Positions 62,300 to 64,000 of a stretch of DNA of 64,000 nucleotides are shown here, piece by piece (position 1 is the first letter of the stretch; each line of letters begins with the position of its first letter). The notes beneath the pieces were generated by a model that had not been told where the DNA came from, searched no databases, and was given only the letters and a program-made list of their open reading frames with translations. The stretch is from Streptomyces sp. SID8374 (GTDB lineage Bacteria > Actinomycetota > Actinomycetes > Streptomycetales > Streptomycetaceae): contig NZ_WWGH01000001.1 in the NCBI RefSeq assembly GCF_009865135.1, positions 5,146,001 through 5,210,000 of the forward strand, read 5' to 3'. The position numbers and the translations under genes are program-made.

Positions 62300-63434
62300 G
62301 CTCGACAAGGAGTCCGTGGACGCCACCCCTAACGTCACCGAGGTGGAGACGGTCGACGCCGCCACCGAAGAGGAGGCCGTCGCCGCCATCGAGGCGCCGG
62401 TGGAGCGGGGCGAGCCGATCCTCCAGGTGCGCAACCTGGTCAAGCACTTCCCGCTGACCCAGGGCATCCTCTTCAAGAAGCAGATCGGCGCGGTCAAGGC
62501 CGTGGACGGGATCTCCTTCGACCTCTTCCAGGGCGAGACCCTCGGCATCGTGGGCGAGTCCGGCTGTGGCAAGTCCACCGTCGCCAAGCTGCTCATGATG
62601 CTGGAGAAGGCGACCGCCGGCGAGGTCTTCTACAAGGGCCAGGACATCACCAAGCTGTCCGGGCGCGCGCTGAAGGCCGTGCGCCGCAACATCCAGATGG
62701 TGTTCCAGGACCCGTACACCTCGCTGAACCCGCGCATGACGGTCGGCGACATCATCGGGGAGCCGTTCGAGATCCACCCCGAGGTGGCTCCGAAGGGCGA
62801 CCGGCGGCGCAAGGTCCAGGAGCTCCTGGACGTCGTCGGCCTGAACCCGGAGTACATCAACCGGTACCCGCACCAGTTCTCCGGCGGTCAGCGCCAGCGC
62901 ATCGGCATCGCCCGCGGCCTCGCGCTCAACCCGGAGATCATCATCTGCGACGAGCCGGTCTCGGCGCTGGACGTGTCGGTGCAGGCGCAGGTCATCAACC
63001 TGATGGAGAAGCTCCAGGACGAGTTCAACCTCTCCTACCTCTTCATCGCGCACGACCTGTCCATCGTGCGGCACATCTCGGACCGGGTCGGCGTCATGTA
63101 CCTCGGCAAGATGGCCGAGATCGGTACGGACGCGCAGATCTACGACCACCCGACGCACCCGTACACCCAGGCGCTGCTCTCCGCGGTGCCGGTGCCGGAC
63201 CCCTCCGCGCGTGAGGGCCGCGAGCGGATCATCCTCACCGGTGACGTTCCGTCACCGGCGAACCCGCCCTCGGGCTGCCGCTTCCGCACCCGGTGCTGGA
63301 AGGCGGAGGAGCGCTGCGCCACGGAGATGCCGCTGCTGGCGATCCCCGAGCGCTTCGTCGCCTCGGGCGGCCCGGCCGCGCACGAGTCGGCGTGCCACTT
63401 CGCCGAGGAGAAGGACGTCGTTCACGCGGCGTAA
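62292..63434 (+). CDS. Oligopeptide ABC transporter ATPase (DppF/OppF-type)
   Basis: A 380-residue protein from ATG 62292 (MAELDKESVDATPNVTEVET), with an acidic N-terminal extension of about 45 residues. Walker A GESGCGKS, Q-loop MVFQDPYTSLNPRM, signature FSGGQRQR, Walker B IIICDEPVSALDV and H-loop FIAHDLSIVRH are intact. The C-terminal GCRFRTRCWKAEERC gives the family's Cys motif. Last gene of the five-gene operon, ended by a terminator at 63456. Confidence 0.97.
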   Translation: MAELDKESVDATPNVTEVETVDAATEEEAVAAIEAPVERGEPILQVRNLVKHFPLTQGILFKKQIGAVKAVDGISFDLFQGETLGIVGESGCGKSTVAKLLMMLEKATAGEVFYKGQDITKLSGRALKAVRRNIQMVFQDPYTSLNPRMTVGDIIGEPFEIHPEVAPKGDRRRKVQELLDVVGLNPEYINRYPHQFSGGQRQRIGIARGLALNPEIIICDEPVSALDVSVQAQVINLMEKLQDEFNLSYLFIAHDLSIVRHISDRVGVMYLGKMAEIGTDAQIYDHPTHPYTQALLSAVPVPDPSAREGRERIILTGDVPSPANPPSGCRFRTRCWKAEERCATEMPLLAIPERFVASGGPAAHESACHFAEEKDVVHAA

Positions 63435-63455
63435 CCGCTTCCGGTAGCTGTACGT

Positions 63456-63491
63456 CGGATGCCCGGCCCCTTTCGAGGGGCCGGGCATCCG
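63456..63491. terminator. Terminator of the oligopeptide ABC operon
   Basis: A perfect 15-bp stem (CGGATGCCCGGCCCC and complement) with loop TTTCGA, 22 bp after the DppF-type stop. Confidence 0.9.
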
Positions 63492-63598
63492 TGCGTCCGG
63501 CCGACCCCGTGCCCGTACGGGGTAAGCCCGCATGCGATGCATGGCGGTATGGGGTGATATGAGGCATTGAGCTACTCGATGACTCTAGGAGGCACTTC

Positions 63599-64000
63599 AT
63601 GCGCGGAGCCACACGGGCCAGGTGGGCCGCATGTGCGGTGGCCGTCGCCCTGGCAGCGACGGCTTGCGGCGGCGGAGGCGACGACAGCGGCGGCAGCGGT
63701 GCCGACGGGATCGTCAGCTCCTCCTGGGGCGACCCGCAGAACCCGCTGGAGCCCGCGAACACCAACGAGGTGCAGGGCGGCAAGGTCCTCGACATGGTCT
63801 TCCGGGGACTCGTCCGGTACGACCCCAGGACCGGCGAGGCGCAGAACATGCTCGCCGAGTCCATCGACTCCAGCGACGCCCAGAACTTCACGATCAAGCT
63901 CAAGGACGGCTGGACCTTCTCCAACGGCGAGAAGGTCACCGCCAAGTCCTTCGTGGACGCCTGGAACTACGGCGCGGCGCTGAAGAACAACCAGAAGAAC
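63599..64000 (+). CDS. Second peptide ABC substrate-binding lipoprotein, 5' part
   Basis: 134 codons visible from ATG 63599 (MRGATRARWAACAVAVALAA), with CTAGGAGGCACTTC upstream; it runs off the right edge. Lipobox AATAC has the Cys near residue 23, then an acidic Gly/Ser linker. SBP_bac_5 start: SSSWGDPQNPLEPANTNEVQGG, FTIKLKDGWTFSNGEKVTAKSFVDAWNYG. It resembles BldKB-type proteins and probably begins a second oligopeptide ABC operon next to the first, as in other Streptomyces bldK neighbourhoods. Confidence 0.9.
   Translation, partial: MRGATRARWAACAVAVALAATACGGGGDDSGGSGADGIVSSSWGDPQNPLEPANTNEVQGGKVLDMVFRGLVRYDPRTGEAQNMLAESIDSSDAQNFTIKLKDGWTFSNGEKVTAKSFVDAWNYGAALKNNQKN

Overview
The window is high-GC actinobacterial DNA, almost certainly from a Streptomyces chromosome. 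The codon bias is strongly G/C-ending, many starts are GTG, and the content is typical of the genus: XRE/DUF5753 regulators with DUF397 and DUF6879 partners, a SpoIIE-type phosphatase with an HATPase partner, a DasR-like site on a chitinase, a CebR-like box on a GH6 cellulase, and typA beside an oligopeptide ABC operon of bldK type. I see no rRNA, tRNA, CRISPR array, insertion sequence or phage module. No species was assigned.

Layout. 1-5 kb: partial erythromycin-esterase-like gene divergent from a MerR-type regulator, a threonine-synthase-like PLP enzyme with an internal repeat expansion, and a secreted subtilisin. 5-9 kb: GH18 chitinase with a dre-like site, GntR/UTRA regulator, SPOR-like peptide, Nudix hydrolase. 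8.7-15 kb: HATPase, PAS-GAF-SpoIIE-HATPase phosphatase, PspA and TPM-domain envelope proteins. 15-21 kb: GT2-GtrA fusion and polytopic membrane protein, dienelactone hydrolase, ECF sigma factor with YciI partner. 21-27 kb: GH6 cellulase under a perfect CebR-type palindrome, GPP34 protein, YdcF protein, DHA2 exporter. 27-30 kb: an EIIA-Glc-like protein carrying a Tat-like signal, an M15 peptidase, and two decayed genes. 30-33 kb: XRE/DUF5753 regulator with two DUF397 genes, divergent from a chain of small coupled hypothetical genes, then a secreted Asn/Gly pentapeptide-repeat protein. 33-38 kb: enolase/MarR pair, polysaccharide lyase, GH16 lipoprotein. 38-41.7 kb: a second XRE/DUF6879 operon divergent from a 43-residue peptide gene plus a PIMT-type methyltransferase. 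41.7-47.8 kb: sugar ABC transporter operon with GH1 and a PF10091/GH144-like hydrolase. 48-52 kb: acetylxylan-esterase-like protein, SDR, thioesterase, LacI regulator. 52-64 kb: an SBP with a charged insert, typA, a complete five-gene oligopeptide ABC operon, and the start of another SBP gene.

How the genes work together. Much of the window concerns polysaccharide capture and its control: chitinase, GH6, GH16, a lyase, the PF10091 enzyme, GH1, an esterase, a CUT1 transporter and several operator palindromes. The LacI gene near 51.9 kb and the sugar ABC operon near 47.75 kb share a 14-bp operator core, which suggests one regulon. The strongest candidates for something undescribed are the two-gene peptide/PIMT pair (imiditide-like RiPP) at 40.3-41.7 kb and the apparently exported EIIA-Glc homologue at 26.9-27.5 kb.
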